Assembly: GCF_009765705.1 (NCBI RefSeq)
Contig: NZ_LMUX01000017.1
Coordinates: 348,937 to 412,936 of the forward strand
Direction of reading: 5' to 3'
DNA: 64,000 bases
From: Burkholderia sp. L27(2015)
GTDB lineage: Bacteria > Pseudomonadota > Gammaproteobacteria > Burkholderiales > Burkholderiaceae
Below are positions 1 through 10,268 of this stretch, in pieces. Below the pieces are notes generated by a model that saw nothing but the letters and a program-made list of their open reading frames with translations, did no database searches and was not told the origin of the DNA. Within the stretch, counting starts at the first letter, position 1, and every line of letters starts with the position of its first letter. A program made the translations under genes and the position numbers.

Positions 1-506
1 TGTCGCGCCATCCTGACGCAGAATGAAGTTCTGCCACCGTATCGGATTTGCGTCTCGTTACCATTGAATGTGTTTCCTCTATTCGTGACGACCGCACTTT
101 ATACCGTGAATCGTCAGTATTCATCGTATTAATTATCGGCGATACTATTTTTCGTTTTTTATAATTAGGATAACGAATAGTAACGCTGTCAATTTGCCGA
201 CTAAAATTACATTTAGCAAACGAGACGATCCCAATGTGGTGCCACAAAGCACCTTTTTGCATGGCAATCGCGCTTCGGTGGTGCAATATTTGTCTGACAA
301 ACAGCGTCCTTGTTTTGTTCATCTCTCGCAGTTCGAGACGTGGCCTACCGACGAGCGAGTTGGTACGTAAATTGCGTATCGGTGGTTATTCGTCAGTATG
401 CATACGATATTTTTTAAGAGCATTCCAACAGTGTTCTTCGCTGGTCGGATGCGCTTATCACTGTACGACCGTCACGCTATTTTTTAACGAACTCGGGAAT
501 ATTCAG
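1..506. other. AT-rich leader region upstream of amidohydrolase gene
   Basis: No gene is supported here. An open frame runs in from position 234, but its first 91 codons are low-complexity and unlike the family, so this is read as untranslated leader and promoter. It is clearly AT-richer than the coding DNA around it. An imperfect direct repeat (CGTCAGTATTCAT near 111 and CGTCAGTATGCAT near 392) could be regulatory, but no regulator gene is visible next to it. Confidence 0.4.
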
Positions 507-2003
507 ATGCGAACACGTATCTCTGGCGGATGGGTGCTTGGTCACCTCAACGGCAAACACACGCTCGACGAAAAGCACGAAGTCGTGATCGAGGGAGAGC
601 GGATCCTCTATGTGGGGCCACGCTTCGATGGCCCTGTCGACAAAGAGATCGATGCCGCAGGCAAGCTGGTTGCTCCCGGGTTCATTGACACGCACGTGCA
701 TTCGGGGCACAGAGCCTCGCATCGCCTGATCAGCGACTCAGGCCGCGGAGATTACCTGGGTCAGCCGTTTCTCGAGATCAGCGTTCCTCGCGAGGGCACC
801 CGCGTCCACGGCGACGTGCGCTATCTGAAACCTGGGGAAACGGGTGCCGATGGTGCGCGCGAATTTCACGCGCTATTCACGGTTGCCGAACTTCTGCGCA
901 ATGGCATCACCTCCTTCGTTGAATACGGCAGCCAGCGATTGATCCAGGACGCACTGATGGAGCAGTGCATGAAACTTGGTGTACGCGGCTTTCTCGGCCC
1001 GGGATATGACTCAGGGCGCTGGGTCGGAGACGAACACGGCCGCCTCAAACGTATCGTGGACGAAGAAAACGGGCAGCGTGAATTCGCCGAAGCGATCCAG
1101 TGGATAGAGCGCAATCACGGTGCCGGCTCCGGATTGATCAACGGCATACTGGTGCCGCGTGAAGTCGAAACCACCAGCCTGGACCTGTTGCGCATGACGC
1201 GCGAGATGGCCGACAAAATGAACATGCCGATGGCGACGCACGCCGCCTACAGCATTATCGAATTCTACGAAGTGGTGCGTGAGCATCGCAAGACCCCGAT
1301 CGAGTTGCTGGCCGAACTCGACATGTTGCGCCCGACCCTGAACATCGGACACGGCAACCTGCCCTCCGACAGTGTCCGGCTCAATTATCCGGGCGCACGA
1401 GACCTCAAGCTGATGGGCGAAGCCAAAGTCTCGATTTCTCATTGCGCTATCAACATCGTGCGCCGCGCGCGCGTGCTCGACAACTGGCGCCGTTACCAAG
1501 AGCTGGGCATCAACATCGCGCTGGGAACGGACACCTACCCACGCGACATGATCTTGAACATGCGCACCGCGTCCTACCACGGTAAGACCATGAGCCACGA
1601 CTACAAGTCGGCGACCGCGGCAGACGTCTTTTCGGCTGCGACCTTGAACGGCGCAACATCCCTGGGGCACGACGACCTCGGCCGGCTCGCGCCCGGCGCG
1701 CTGGCCGACATCATCCTGATCGATCTGACGGCTAAAGGCACGCTGCGCATGGGTGTGGTTCGGGACCCGGTCCAGGCCATCGTGGAATGCGGTGTCGGCG
1801 ACGATGTGGATACCGTCATCGTCAACGGCGTTGTACGCATGGAGGGTGGCGTGATTCCAGGTATCGATCTCGATGACATCCGGCGTCGCGCCCAGGCCCA
1901 GGGCGAGGAGATCTGGGGCGGCTGGAGTGGCTCCGACCCGCTAGGCCGTACTGCCGCCGAAATGTGTCCGCCTTCGTTTTGCCCGACCTGCTTCAGAGAA
2001 TGA
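507..2003 (+). CDS. Metal-dependent amidohydrolase (TRZ/ATZ-like chlorohydrolase family)
   Basis: This is a 498-residue enzyme of the amidohydrolase superfamily. It shows the metal-binding set in order: HVH in FIDTHVHSGH near residue 60, a histidine in MATHAAYS, a histidine in NIGHGN, and the aspartate in ALGTDTYPRD. Family members hydrolyse C-N or C-Cl bonds of cyclic or guanidine-like nitrogen compounds; the substrate cannot be read from sequence. The ATG at 507 was chosen because homologous sequence begins there. The gene is followed within about 55 bp by a binding protein, permease and ATPase of an NMT1/SsuA-type importer, so enzyme and importer probably handle the same nitrogen compound. 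The protein probably acts in the cytoplasm, as no signal peptide is seen. The C-terminus is cysteine-rich (CPPSFCPTC), which is unusual. Confidence 0.82.
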   Translation: MRTRISGGWVLGHLNGKHTLDEKHEVVIEGERILYVGPRFDGPVDKEIDAAGKLVAPGFIDTHVHSGHRASHRLISDSGRGDYLGQPFLEISVPREGTRVHGDVRYLKPGETGADGAREFHALFTVAELLRNGITSFVEYGSQRLIQDALMEQCMKLGVRGFLGPGYDSGRWVGDEHGRLKRIVDEENGQREFAEAIQWIERNHGAGSGLINGILVPREVETTSLDLLRMTREMADKMNMPMATHAAYSIIEFYEVVREHRKTPIELLAELDMLRPTLNIGHGNLPSDSVRLNYPGARDLKLMGEAKVSISHCAINIVRRARVLDNWRRYQELGINIALGTDTYPRDMILNMRTASYHGKTMSHDYKSATAADVFSAATLNGATSLGHDDLGRLAPGALADIILIDLTAKGTLRMGVVRDPVQAIVECGVGDDVDTVIVNGVVRMEGGVIPGIDLDDIRRRAQAQGEEIWGGWSGSDPLGRTAAEMCPPSFCPTCFRE

Positions 2004-2058
2004 CGAGGCGCAGCGCTCATTCACTCATCAACCTTGTATGCCGAATTCAGGAGTATTG

Positions 2059-3048
2059 ATGTTGCACTGGCTATCCAAACCGTTCGCGGGCACTTTCCTC
2101 GCAGCACTCTGTGTGGTTCCGATTGCGTCGCATGCAGCCGGTGCGGAGTTGTCGCTTGCCTATACCAAAGACCTGTATTCCAGCGAAGTCATCATTGCGC
2201 AGGACCAAGGATTTTTTACAAAAAACGGCGTCACGATCACGCCGCGAATCTTCACCAGCGGACGACTGGCGCTCGATGCCCTGATGGCCGGAGCGGTTGA
2301 CCTGTCGACGGTTGCCGAGACGCCGATCACAGCGGCGGTGATGGCGAAGCGACCTATCGCCATCGTGGCCCGGATCGCCAGAACGATACCTTTGACGCTG
2401 GTACGCAAGGACGCGGGCATCAACACGGTCGCCGACCTGCGCGGCAAGCGGATCGGCGTCAATATCGGCAGTGGCAGCGAGGTGTACACGTTCAATTTGC
2501 TGGCCTCCGTTGGACTCAAACCCAGCGATGTCTCGGAGGTCAACATCGGTCCCGAAGATATGCCCGGTGCGCTGGCCAGCCATTCGGTCGACGCCATCAG
2601 CACCTGGCAACCGTTTATCTCCTATGCGCAGAAGCTCGGTGGCAACAAGGTCGAACTTTTGCCCACGGGCGACGTTTACAGCGAGACATGGAATCTCGTG
2701 ACAATGCGTAAGAACGTACAGCCGGACGACGCCGCGATCACAGCGGTGGTCAAATCGCTGATCGAAGCGGAACAGTTCATGAAAACCAACCGCGACCAGA
2801 GTCTCGACATACTGGCCAAAGTCATCGGCGTGAGTCGCGCCACGATTGAACAGTCGCTGCCGAAATCCGAGTTTCACGTGGTTCTCGACGCGAGCCTGAT
2901 GTCGGCGCTGGACGGTAATGCCCGTTGGCGTCTCGCAACCGGCAACGTGCCGCCCAATGTGACAGCCGTACCGGACTTCGATGCCGCGCTTGCGCCGCAC
3001 GCGTTGAAGTCGATCGACGCCGCACGCGTGACGATCGGAACGTTGTGA
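2059..3048 (+). CDS. ABC transporter periplasmic binding protein, NMT1/SsuA type
   Basis: This is a 329-residue periplasmic protein with an N-terminal signal (LSKPFAGTFLAALCVVPIASHAA). The ATG at 2059 is preceded by AGGAG at ideal spacing and is preferred over an earlier in-frame ATG at 2038. The body has the pattern of NMT1/THI5/SsuA solute-binding proteins: a short beta strand (LSLAYTK), 'IIAQDQGFFTKNGV', 'LRGKRIGVNIGSGSEVYTFNLLASVGL' and 'DAISTWQPFISYAQKLG'. Relatives bind sulfonates, nitrate, thiamine precursors or pyrimidines. Its stop codon overlaps the permease start (TGATG), so the two are translationally coupled. The ligand is probably the substrate of the upstream amidohydrolase, by inference from gene order. 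Confidence 0.85.
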   Translation: MLHWLSKPFAGTFLAALCVVPIASHAAGAELSLAYTKDLYSSEVIIAQDQGFFTKNGVTITPRIFTSGRLALDALMAGAVDLSTVAETPITAAVMAKRPIAIVARIARTIPLTLVRKDAGINTVADLRGKRIGVNIGSGSEVYTFNLLASVGLKPSDVSEVNIGPEDMPGALASHSVDAISTWQPFISYAQKLGGNKVELLPTGDVYSETWNLVTMRKNVQPDDAAITAVVKSLIEAEQFMKTNRDQSLDILAKVIGVSRATIEQSLPKSEFHVVLDASLMSALDGNARWRLATGNVPPNVTAVPDFDAALAPHALKSIDAARVTIGTL

Positions 3049-3830
3049 TGCAGCGCGTCCGTAACGGCATTTACACGGCTGCGGGGCCATCGGACCTGCG
3101 ATGGGTCCGCTATGTCTCACTGCCGGTCGTGATTCTGCTCTGGCAGATCGCGTGCATGACGACCGATGTCGACTCCGCCCTCGTCCCCTCGCCCGTCGAC
3201 GTGGCGCTCTCGCTATGGCATGCGCTGCAGGACGGCTCGCTGATCGCCGATGTCCTGTGGAGCGTGTCGCGTGTGGTGGTTGGATACTTCTTGGGCGCCG
3301 TCATGGGGATCCTGGTCGGCTTGATCACTGCCCGCTACGCATTGATGCGCGAGGCGATCCTTCCTATCCTGCAGGCGCTGCGACCGATTCCCCCGATCGC
3401 GATCGTGCCGTTGACTATCCTGTGGTTTGGCTTGACCGAGTGGTCTAAATACTTCCTGATCGCGTGGGGCGTGTTTTTTGTCGTGTGGGTCGCGACTTTC
3501 ATGGGGGTGCAGCGTATCGACGCGCTGCTGCTGCGCGCGGCGCAGAGCCTCGGGGTGCCAGAGCACAAGATGATGCGTGAGGTGCTGTTTCCGGGCGCTT
3601 TGCCGTACATCGCAGTCGGCTTGCGAACATCGGTCACCATCGCGTTTTACTCACTAGTCGCCGCCGAGGTAGCCGGCGCGTTCGCGGGCATTGCTTATCG
3701 CGTCAGCGTATCGCATCAGAACATGCAAACTGGCTTGATGATAGGCGCGTTGCTAGTGCTGGGCCTGGTGTCGGCGGTGGCGGACAAGTTGTTCGAGTTT
3801 GTTATCAAGCGCATCATCTTCTGGAAATGA
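3048..3830 (+). CDS. ABC transporter permease, SsuC/TauC type
   Basis: This is a 260-residue inner-membrane permease of the nitrate/sulfonate/taurine importer class. Several hydrophobic segments are visible (for example WVRYVSLPVVILLWQIACM and YFLIAWGVFFVVWVATFMG). The EAA loop that contacts the ATPase reads 'LLRAAQSLGVPEHKMMREVLFPGALPYIAVGLR'. The start at 3048 overlaps the stop of the binding-protein gene in TGATG. The longer open frame upstream lies inside that gene and is disregarded. The ATPase gene starts one base after this stop, so these three genes form one transport operon with the amidohydrolase gene. Confidence 0.88.
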   Translation: MQRVRNGIYTAAGPSDLRWVRYVSLPVVILLWQIACMTTDVDSALVPSPVDVALSLWHALQDGSLIADVLWSVSRVVVGYFLGAVMGILVGLITARYALMREAILPILQALRPIPPIAIVPLTILWFGLTEWSKYFLIAWGVFFVVWVATFMGVQRIDALLLRAAQSLGVPEHKMMREVLFPGALPYIAVGLRTSVTIAFYSLVAAEVAGAFAGIAYRVSVSHQNMQTGLMIGALLVLGLVSAVADKLFEFVIKRIIFWK

Positions 3831-3831
3831 C

Positions 3832-4644
3832 ATGAGTTCCAACAAGGGTTCCATCGAACTGCAGGACGTGCACCTCGATTTCGGCGTTGGCCGTGCCGCA
3901 ACGCGTGCGGTCGAGGAAATGAGTCTGAGCGTCGCCCCGGGCCAATTCATTTCACTGCTCGGGCCTTCCGGTTGTGGGAAGTCCACCGTGTTGAACATGA
4001 TCGCGGGCTTTCTCAAGCCGACCGCCGGACGCGTCTTGATCGACGGCGCTCCCGTCAGTGCGCCGGGTGCCGATCGCGGCGTCGTGTTCCAAAAGCCCGC
4101 GCTCTTTCCTTGGAAAACCGTACGTGAAAACGTGGCCCTGGGTCCGCGCATGCAGGGCTGGCCGAAAGCGCGGGTCGAGGAACGCACTGATACCTTGCTG
4201 CGCACAGTGGGCCTGCTGGAATTCGGCGATCATTATCCCGACTCGTTATCGGGCGGAATGCAGCAACGCGTAGGCATCGCGCGCGCGCTCGCGAACGATC
4301 CCAGCGTGCTGCTGATGGACGAACCATTTGGCGCGCTGGACGCGCAGACCCGTGAGCTGATGCAGGACAACTTGCTCAGGATATGGGCGAAGAACCGGGT
4401 CACGCTCGTGTTTGTCACTCATGACATCGAGGAAGCGGTTTTCCTTTCCGAACGCATCATCATCATGAGTTCTCGCCCAGGTCGGGTCATTGCGGATATC
4501 GCGGTCGATTTTCCTTACCCACGTGCACCGGACGTCATCGATTCGGCTGATTTCGTTGAGATCAAGCGTCAGTGCCGCGAGATCATTCGCGTCGAATCGA
4601 TGAAGGCGTTCGACGAACAACGTGCAGCAGACTTGCAAAGCTGA
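3832..4644 (+). CDS. ABC transporter ATP-binding protein, SsuB/TauB type
   Basis: This is a 270-residue ATPase that powers the importer. Walker A is GPSGCGKST near residue 43, the Q-loop is VFQKPALFPW, the signature is LSGGMQQRV, Walker B is VLLMDEPFGALD and the switch histidine is in FVTHDIEEAVF. The 'PALFPWKTVRENVALG' segment is typical of the nitrate/sulfonate/taurine class. The ATG at 3832 follows the permease stop by one base. The gene ends 17-20 bp from the end of the convergent peptidase operon. Confidence 0.9.
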   Translation: MSSNKGSIELQDVHLDFGVGRAATRAVEEMSLSVAPGQFISLLGPSGCGKSTVLNMIAGFLKPTAGRVLIDGAPVSAPGADRGVVFQKPALFPWKTVRENVALGPRMQGWPKARVEERTDTLLRTVGLLEFGDHYPDSLSGGMQQRVGIARALANDPSVLLMDEPFGALDAQTRELMQDNLLRIWAKNRVTLVFVTHDIEEAVFLSERIIIMSSRPGRVIADIAVDFPYPRAPDVIDSADFVEIKRQCREIIRVESMKAFDEQRAADLQS

Positions 4645-4657
4645 GGCCGAGGGCCTC
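4643..4657. terminator. Possible shared hairpin between convergent operons
   Basis: GAGGCC and GGCCTC form a 6-bp stem with a 3-nt loop exactly between the ends of two convergent operons. A short GCTTTAGC follows. There is no long T-run on either strand, so this would be at best a weak bidirectional terminator. Confidence 0.35.
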
Positions 4658-4660
4658 GCT

Positions 4661-5494
4661 TTAGCGCAGCATAAAAGACATCGCGGAAAAGCAGTTCAGC
4701 ATGCGCACCGCGTGTTCGACACAAGCCGCGTGAAACCGCAACGTCACCGCATCGAGACGCTCGACGGTCGGCCACTGACAAAAGAGATCGGCCAAGCCCG
4801 TTGTCTGCACGCGCAGCTCCACCGTAACAGGCTCGGCTGCGTGCAATCTTTCAGTTCTTGGCGTACCTGCAGCAACATGCCGCGCCACCACCTCATGAGC
4901 GACACGTTCGATTTCCTTACAAGCGTGCGCTGAGCTGAGCGTGGCGCCACTGGCTTGCCCCGTTGCCGTTTTCGAGGTAACAAAGGTGGCCTCGGGGAAA
5001 GCCGGCCGAGTTTCCGCAACAAAAGCATCGTCCCCTGTCAGCAATACCACCCGTGCGCCGTAATCCGCCGCAAGCGCACCATACAGCCCGGCCTCCCCGA
5101 CCTCGTTTCCGTTTAGCAGCACGCGCGTGAAAGCGAAGCTGTTGATCGTGTGCGCAAGAATGCCGAGGCTTTGTGATTTGGCGTGATAGCCGATCATGAA
5201 TACCAGCACCGGTTCGTATTCGAGCCCGGCCATCATGCCCAAGTTACGCGGCTTTCCCAGGATGACCCGAGCGCGCGGGTCGAGCAGATCGGGCAGCAGA
5301 TTGCGAAAGCCGCCATGCGAATCATTGACCCAGATTTCGCTCGCGCCACCGGCAAACGCCCCGGCTATGGCCGCATTCGCTTCCAGCGTCATCCAGCGCC
5401 GGGCACGTTCGTACTCGCCGTTGCCGGGGCGGGTCTGCTCAGCATGAAATACGCCTGCGACCCCTTCAATATCAGTGGAGATCAGAATTTTCAT
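4661..5494 (-). CDS. M55 family D-aminopeptidase (DppA-like)
   Basis: This is a 277-residue protein of peptidase family M55. Zinc-binding positions known for DppA are present in order: Asp and Glu in STDIEGVAG, His in NDSHGG, His in GYHAK and Glu in GNEVGEAGLYG. Family members cleave D-amino acids such as D-Ala from short peptides, for example cell-wall fragments. The ATG at 5494 overlaps the stop of the S58 peptidase gene (TGATG); a TTG three bases earlier is less likely. It is the last gene of the gsi-type peptide importer operon, so it probably degrades imported peptides in the cytoplasm. Confidence 0.88.
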   Translation of the reverse strand: MKILISTDIEGVAGVFHAEQTRPGNGEYERARRWMTLEANAAIAGAFAGGASEIWVNDSHGGFRNLLPDLLDPRARVILGKPRNLGMMAGLEYEPVLVFMIGYHAKSQSLGILAHTINSFAFTRVLLNGNEVGEAGLYGALAADYGARVVLLTGDDAFVAETRPAFPEATFVTSKTATGQASGATLSSAHACKEIERVAHEVVARHVAAGTPRTERLHAAEPVTVELRVQTTGLADLFCQWPTVERLDAVTLRFHAACVEHAVRMLNCFSAMSFMLR

Positions 5495-6678
5495 CAAGGT
5501 GTGGGTGACAGCAGGTAAGCCAAGTCAGGTACGGCGTCGCGCAACGATGCGCGATGGTGGCCGTCCCGGCCTGTGAGTGAGGTCGCGCACCACAGTGCAT
5601 CGACGATGGCTTGTTCGATACAGTCGGCGCCGGCATGGAACAAGGGATCCAGGCGCGCGTCGGCCAAGCAAGGCGGAAACGCAATGAAGTCAGCGTGATG
5701 CGGCACGGTGTATGCGGTTGAGAATGCCAGTGCAATATCGCCGCTGCCGTGACCATAAGCCGAGCCGGTGCGCGCGAGCCCCGCTGCGGCGCGCAGCGAC
5801 AAGCGCTTCAACTGCCGCGCGGTCAGCGGTGCATCGGTCGCCAGCAGCATGATGATGGAACCTTGTTCGGGCGCGGATCCCGTGTCGAGCTCAGGATTGC
5901 CGCCCGTTGCGGCCACCGCTTGAGATTGGGCACGCCGTTGCTCCAGCTTGCGCCCGAGCGGCACACCCGCCAGCGTCAACATCGGCAGTCGCCCAAAATT
6001 GGCCAGCACCAGTGCTCCGACAGTGTATGGCTGCCCGGCAACGGTCACCATTCTCGACGCCGTGCCTATCCCCCCTTTCAAGTCGAAACACGACATGCCG
6101 CGGCCCGCCCCCACTGCGCCGCGCGCAAATGGAGGGTACGCAGCATCAGGAGCACGCTGCTGGGCCTTCGCGCAAGCACTCCCGCATGCACTCAGATAGT
6201 CGGCCTCGGTTATGGCCATCGCCTGGATATCGTTCAGATAACCGTCATTGCATTCCAGCACCAGCGGATTGACTGTCGGCCAATCGCGGCCCACTTGCGG
6301 ATTTTCGGCGATCGCCGCGCGGATCTGTGCTTGAGCGACTGCCGCGACGCCGAAGGTATTGGTCAACGCAATCGGCGTTTCGAGCACGCCCAGTTCGTCG
6401 ACCTGGATCAGCCCCACGCTTTTGCCAAAGCCGTTGATCACGGTGGCGGCCGCCGGCACCTTGTCGCAATAGAGGTTGCCCGCATGGGGGTACAGCACCG
6501 TGACACCGGTCTGGATCGCACCGCGGTCCAGCGTGCAATGACCCACGCGCACACCGGCTACATCAACGATGGTGCCGGTCGGCCCGCTCGGCAGCACGCC
6601 AATGTAGGGGGCACATCCGGGGCTGCACCCGGGGCCGCGTTCGGGGGCGTGCGGGGGCACGTGACCCGTGGCGCTCAT
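5494..6678 (-). CDS. S58/P1 family aminopeptidase (DmpA-like)
   Basis: This is a 394-residue member of peptidase family S58 (L-aminopeptidase D-Ala-esterase/amidase, beta-peptidyl aminopeptidase). These enzymes self-cleave in front of the nucleophile serine. That site is visible as [15 protein letters not shown], with the cut expected between Gly and Ser. Other family blocks are '[20 protein letters not shown]', '[15 protein letters not shown]' and 'GIGTASRMV'. The start overlaps the permease gene end by 4 bp and the end overlaps the M55 gene. With its neighbours it suggests uptake and breakdown of peptides carrying D- or beta-linked residues. The first 30 residues are rich in Pro, Gly and Cys and may be poorly conserved. 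Confidence 0.88.
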   Translation of the reverse strand: MSATGHVPPHAPERGPGCSPGCAPYIGVLPSGPTGTIVDVAGVRVGHCTLDRGAIQTGVTVLYPHAGNLYCDKVPAAATVINGFGKSVGLIQVDELGVLETPIALTNTFGVAAVAQAQIRAAIAENPQVGRDWPTVNPLVLECNDGYLNDIQAMAITEADYLSACGSACAKAQQRAPDAAYPPFARGAVGAGRGMSCFDLKGGIGTASRMVTVAGQPYTVGALVLANFGRLPMLTLAGVPLGRKLEQRRAQSQAVAATGGNPELDTGSAPEQGSIIMLLATDAPLTARQLKRLSLRAAAGLARTGSAYGHGSGDIALAFSTAYTVPHHADFIAFPPCLADARLDPLFHAGADCIEQAIVDALWCATSLTGRDGHHRASLRDAVPDLAYLLSPTP

Positions 6679-7592
6679 GAGCGATCCAACTTGGGATCCA
6701 GCGCGTCGCGCAGGCCGTCGCCCAGCAGGTTGAATGCCAGCACCGTCAGGAAGATGGCCAAGCTGGGGAACAGCGCGATATGCGGTGCGGTCACCATGTC
6801 CGCGCGCGCCTCATTGAGCATCGCCCCCCATTCCGGTGTCGGCGGCTGCGCACCCAGGCCGATAAACGACAAGCTGGCCGCGGTGATGATCGAAGTGCCG
6901 ATACGCATGGTGAAATACACCACCACCGACGAAATCGTGCCCGGCAGGATATGCCGCATGATGATAGTCCAATCCGACGCGCCGATACTGCGAGCCGACT
7001 CGATATACGTCAAATGCTTGAGCATCAGTGTGTTGCCACGCACCAGCCGCGCAAAAGCCGGTACGCTGAAAATCGCCACCGCGCAGATCACGTTGATCAT
7101 GCCATTGCCGAGGATGGCAACGACCCCGATCGCCAGCAAGATGCCGGGAAACGCAAACAGCACATCGGCGATACGCATGACGATGCGGTCCCACCAGCCT
7201 TCGTAATAACCGGCGAGCAGACCGAAGAAGGTGCCGATCAACGCGCCAATCGCCACCGACAGGAAACCGGCTGCGAGTGAGATCCGGCTGCCGACCAGAA
7301 TCCGGCTGAAGATATCGCGCCCCAGCGAATCGACACCGAACCAATGCGCCAGCGAAGGCGCCGCATTAAGCGCATCGTAGTCGAAATAGTTGCTTGGATC
7401 GTAAGGCACGATATATGGCGCGACAATCGCGATCAACACCAGCAGCAGTACAAATATACCCGCAGCAAGCGCCACCGGCTGCTTGCGGAACTTGCGCCGG
7501 AATTCGCTCCATGGCGTACGGATCACTCGCGACCCGGCGCGCGTGTCCACGGCGCTCGGGCTGGCATCAACAGGATCGACAGTTAGGCTCAT
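6675..7592 (-). CDS. gsiD: Peptide/glutathione ABC importer permease (GsiD/DppC type)
   Basis: This is a 305-residue inner-membrane permease of the dipeptide/oligopeptide importer family (DppC/OppC). It has an N-terminal tail, a first hydrophobic segment ([25 protein letters not shown]), the 'GTDSLGRD'-like motif as [22 protein letters not shown], and the EAA loop '[23 protein letters not shown]'. It pairs with the GsiC-type permease just upstream, 7 bp away, and overlaps the S58 peptidase gene downstream by 4 bp. The name follows the iaaA-gsiABCD order known in enterobacteria; the substrate could be glutathione or another short peptide. Confidence 0.85.
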   Translation of the reverse strand: MSLTVDPVDASPSAVDTRAGSRVIRTPWSEFRRKFRKQPVALAAGIFVLLLVLIAIVAPYIVPYDPSNYFDYDALNAAPSLAHWFGVDSLGRDIFSRILVGSRISLAAGFLSVAIGALIGTFFGLLAGYYEGWWDRIVMRIADVLFAFPGILLAIGVVAILGNGMINVICAVAIFSVPAFARLVRGNTLMLKHLTYIESARSIGASDWTIIMRHILPGTISSVVVYFTMRIGTSIITAASLSFIGLGAQPPTPEWGAMLNEARADMVTAPHIALFPSLAIFLTVLAFNLLGDGLRDALDPKLDRS

Positions 7593-7599
7593 CGGAATC

Positions 7600-8520
7600 T
7601 CACTTGAAGCGAATAGTCGGGTTGATGACCGCGTACAACACGTCGACCACCAGATTGATCAGAATAAATTCGAGCGAGAACAGCAGCACCTCGGCCTGGA
7701 TCACCGGGTAGTCACGCATCGATACCGCGTCGATCAACAAGCGGCCGAGGCCGGGCCAATTGAACACCACCTCGACCACAATAGAACCGCCGAGCAGGAA
7801 ACCGAACTGCAGCCCCATCATGGTGACGACCGGAATCATCGCGTTACGCAAGCAATGCTTGGCGATGACGGTAGGTTCCCACACGCCTTTCGCGCGCGCG
7901 GTGCGCACGAAATCTTCATTCATCACTTCGACAAACGAGGCGCGAGTAAAGCGCGCCATCACGGCCGCGACGGCCGCGCCCAGCGTAACAGCCGGCAGTA
8001 CATAGCTTTGCCATGTACCGTCGGGCACGATGGGCAGCCAGCCCAGCTTGACCGAGAAAATTTCCATCAGCAGCATGCCCATGGCAAACGCCGGGAACGA
8101 GATGCCCGACACCGCCAGGGTCATGCCGAGCCGGTCTGGCCAGCGGTTGCGCCAGACCGCCGACGCAATCCCGATACCCATGCCGAAAATGACCGCCCAA
8201 ATCATGCTGACGAAAGTCAGCAGCAAGGTCGGCATAAAGCGCTCGGCAATTTCGGTCGAGACCGGCCGTTTGCTACGGGTCGAGACGCCGAAGTCGCCAT
8301 GCACCATCCGCACGAAAAAATGGACGAACTGAGTCGGCAAAGGCTGGTCCAGCCCGAGGTCGGCGCGCACCAAGGCTACCGTAGCACTATCGGCTTCGGG
8401 ACCGGCGGCCAGGCGAGCGGGATCTCCCGGCAGCAGATGCACGAACAGGAACACCAGGACGGCCACGATCAGCAGCGTGGGCAGCAGGCCGAACAAGCGT
8501 TTGACAATAAAAATAAGCAT
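7600..8520 (-). CDS. gsiC: Peptide/glutathione ABC importer permease (GsiC/DppB type)
   Basis: This is a 306-residue DppB/OppB-type permease. It begins with the typical '[37 protein letters not shown]' block, which sets the start at 8520. An upstream in-frame ATG at 8544 adds eight atypical residues. The EAA loop is seen as '[29 protein letters not shown]'. It forms a heterodimer with the GsiD-type protein. A gap of about 140 bp separates it from the binding-protein gene upstream, the largest gap in the operon. Confidence 0.87.
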   Translation of the reverse strand: MLIFIVKRLFGLLPTLLIVAVLVFLFVHLLPGDPARLAAGPEADSATVALVRADLGLDQPLPTQFVHFFVRMVHGDFGVSTRSKRPVSTEIAERFMPTLLLTFVSMIWAVIFGMGIGIASAVWRNRWPDRLGMTLAVSGISFPAFAMGMLLMEIFSVKLGWLPIVPDGTWQSYVLPAVTLGAAVAAVMARFTRASFVEVMNEDFVRTARAKGVWEPTVIAKHCLRNAMIPVVTMMGLQFGFLLGGSIVVEVVFNWPGLGRLLIDAVSMRDYPVIQAEVLLFSLEFILINLVVDVLYAVINPTIRFK

Positions 8521-8660
8521 AAGGTGTATCTGGCTTTGATGCATGCGGCGACGGGCACACGCCGCCCGATCACACTAGAGCGCCCAAGCGAGTTTTCGCT
8601 CAGGTGCTCAGGGGCTCGGTAAGCATCCGGTTCGATGCGCGTCGATGCCGGGTTGCTGTT

Positions 8661-10220
8661 TTACTTGATCGCGATATTGTCGAAATTAAACGAGCCGTCA
8701 GGCATCACATAGGCTCCGGACAAACGCTTGCTGCGTGCATAGACGACTTTCTCCTGGACCAGGAAAATCCATGGTGCATCGTTCCATATGCGCTTTTGTG
8801 CATCCGCGTACAAGGTCGCCTTCTTGGCTTGATCGGTGGTTTCCAGCGCCTGCTTCAAGTCGCTGTCGACGATGTCGTTCTTGTAGTACGCGGTATTGAC
8901 CATCTTCGGCGGAAACGAAACCGACGCCAGCAACGGTGTCAGCGCCCAATCGGCTTCGCCGGTCGACGACGACCATCCCGCGTAATACATCCGTACCGGC
9001 GCCGTCATCGCATCCTGCGCGCTTTCGACCGTCGATACGCGCTGGCCTGCTTCAAGCGCCTGCACCTGCGCCTTGATCCCCACCTGCGCCAGTTGCTGCT
9101 GGACGAACTGGATCACCTTCACGGCGGTGGAATAGGTGTATGCCGACCACAGTACGGTTTCGAAGCCGTTCGGATAACCGGCTTCCTTCAGCAATTCACG
9201 CGCCTTGGCCGGGTCATACGGCCAGGGCCCCTGCTTGACCGCAAACTCGACGCCCTGCGGCACCACGCCATCGGCCGGTACCGCGTAACCCGAAAACGCC
9301 ACTTTGGTCAGCGCATCCTTGTTGATCGCATAGTTCAAGGCTTCGCGAACCTTGATGTTATCGAACGGCTTCTGGTTCATGTTCAAGCTGATATAGCGCT
9401 CGATGATCGAGGACGAATCGATCAGATCGACCTTGGGATTGCTCTTGAGCACCCCCGCCTGTTCATAAGGAATCTGGAATGCGAAGTCGGCTTCGCCGGT
9501 TTGCATCAGCGCTGCACGCGTATTGTTGTCGACCACCGGTTTCCAGTCGATCGCATCGATTTTCGGATAACCGGTCTTCCAGTAGCCCGCGAACTTCTTC
9601 ACTTTCAGGTCGTCGGTCTGTTTCCATTCCACGAACTCGAACGGCCCGGTGCCGACCGGATGGAATGCAATATCCTTGCCCCATTTTTTCAGCGCGGTTG
9701 GCGAGATCATCACGGCAGACGGGTGGGCCAGCACGTTGATAAAGGCTGAGAACGGCGCGTGTAACGTGATTTTCACCGTGTACGGATCGATCACTTCCGT
9801 TTTCTCGATGCGATTGAACATGTTGTAGCGTTTGAGCTTGTTCGCCGGATCGGCGACGCGATCGAAGTTGGTCTTGACCGCCGCCGCGTTGAAATCGGTA
9901 CCGTCCTGGAACTTCACGCCCTGGCGCAGTTTGATCGTGTAGACCTTCGCATCCGGGCTGGCTTCGTAACTGACGGCCAGTACGTTGACCAGTTTCATGT
10001 CCTTGTCGAAGCCGAACAGGCCTTGATAGAACGACTTGGAAACGGCTTGCGACAGTGTGTCGTTCGCGTCGTAGGGATCGAGTGTGGTGAAGGTCGAGGC
10101 CACGGCCATCACGGCCTGTTGCTGCGCATGCGCGACACCGGCGGCGAGCATCGCAAACACGCAGGCACCACCGGCGATCAGCTTACGCAAACGAAACTCG
10201 GAAGAAAAAGAAGCATACAT
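8661..10220 (-). CDS. gsiB: Peptide/glutathione ABC importer binding protein (GsiB type)
   Basis: This is a 519-residue periplasmic protein of the SBP_bac_5 family. The signal peptide is [24 protein letters not shown]. Family blocks include '[26 protein letters not shown]', '[28 protein letters not shown]' and '[25 protein letters not shown]'. The ATG at 10220 follows GGGAG and is better placed than the upstream ATG at 10268. Such proteins deliver glutathione, dipeptides or oligopeptides to the paired permeases. It lies between the ATPase gene (48 bp upstream) and the permeases. Confidence 0.88.
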   Translation of the reverse strand: MYASFSSEFRLRKLIAGGACVFAMLAAGVAHAQQQAVMAVASTFTTLDPYDANDTLSQAVSKSFYQGLFGFDKDMKLVNVLAVSYEASPDAKVYTIKLRQGVKFQDGTDFNAAAVKTNFDRVADPANKLKRYNMFNRIEKTEVIDPYTVKITLHAPFSAFINVLAHPSAVMISPTALKKWGKDIAFHPVGTGPFEFVEWKQTDDLKVKKFAGYWKTGYPKIDAIDWKPVVDNNTRAALMQTGEADFAFQIPYEQAGVLKSNPKVDLIDSSSIIERYISLNMNQKPFDNIKVREALNYAINKDALTKVAFSGYAVPADGVVPQGVEFAVKQGPWPYDPAKARELLKEAGYPNGFETVLWSAYTYSTAVKVIQFVQQQLAQVGIKAQVQALEAGQRVSTVESAQDAMTAPVRMYYAGWSSSTGEADWALTPLLASVSFPPKMVNTAYYKNDIVDSDLKQALETTDQAKKATLYADAQKRIWNDAPWIFLVQEKVVYARSKRLSGAYVMPDGSFNFDNIAIK

Positions 10221-10268
10221 ACGATTAAACTCCCAGGACAAAATATGTGAGGGGGGAAGATGCAACAA

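Noticed and set aside
234-506. N-terminal extension of the amidohydrolase from the ATG at 234
   Set aside because: The 91 extra residues resemble no amidohydrolase sequence and the DNA is promoter-like in composition.
5749-9749. Long plus-strand open frames opposite the gsi operon
   Set aside because: They are antisense shadows of well-supported minus-strand genes and show Arg/His-rich translations without family motifs.
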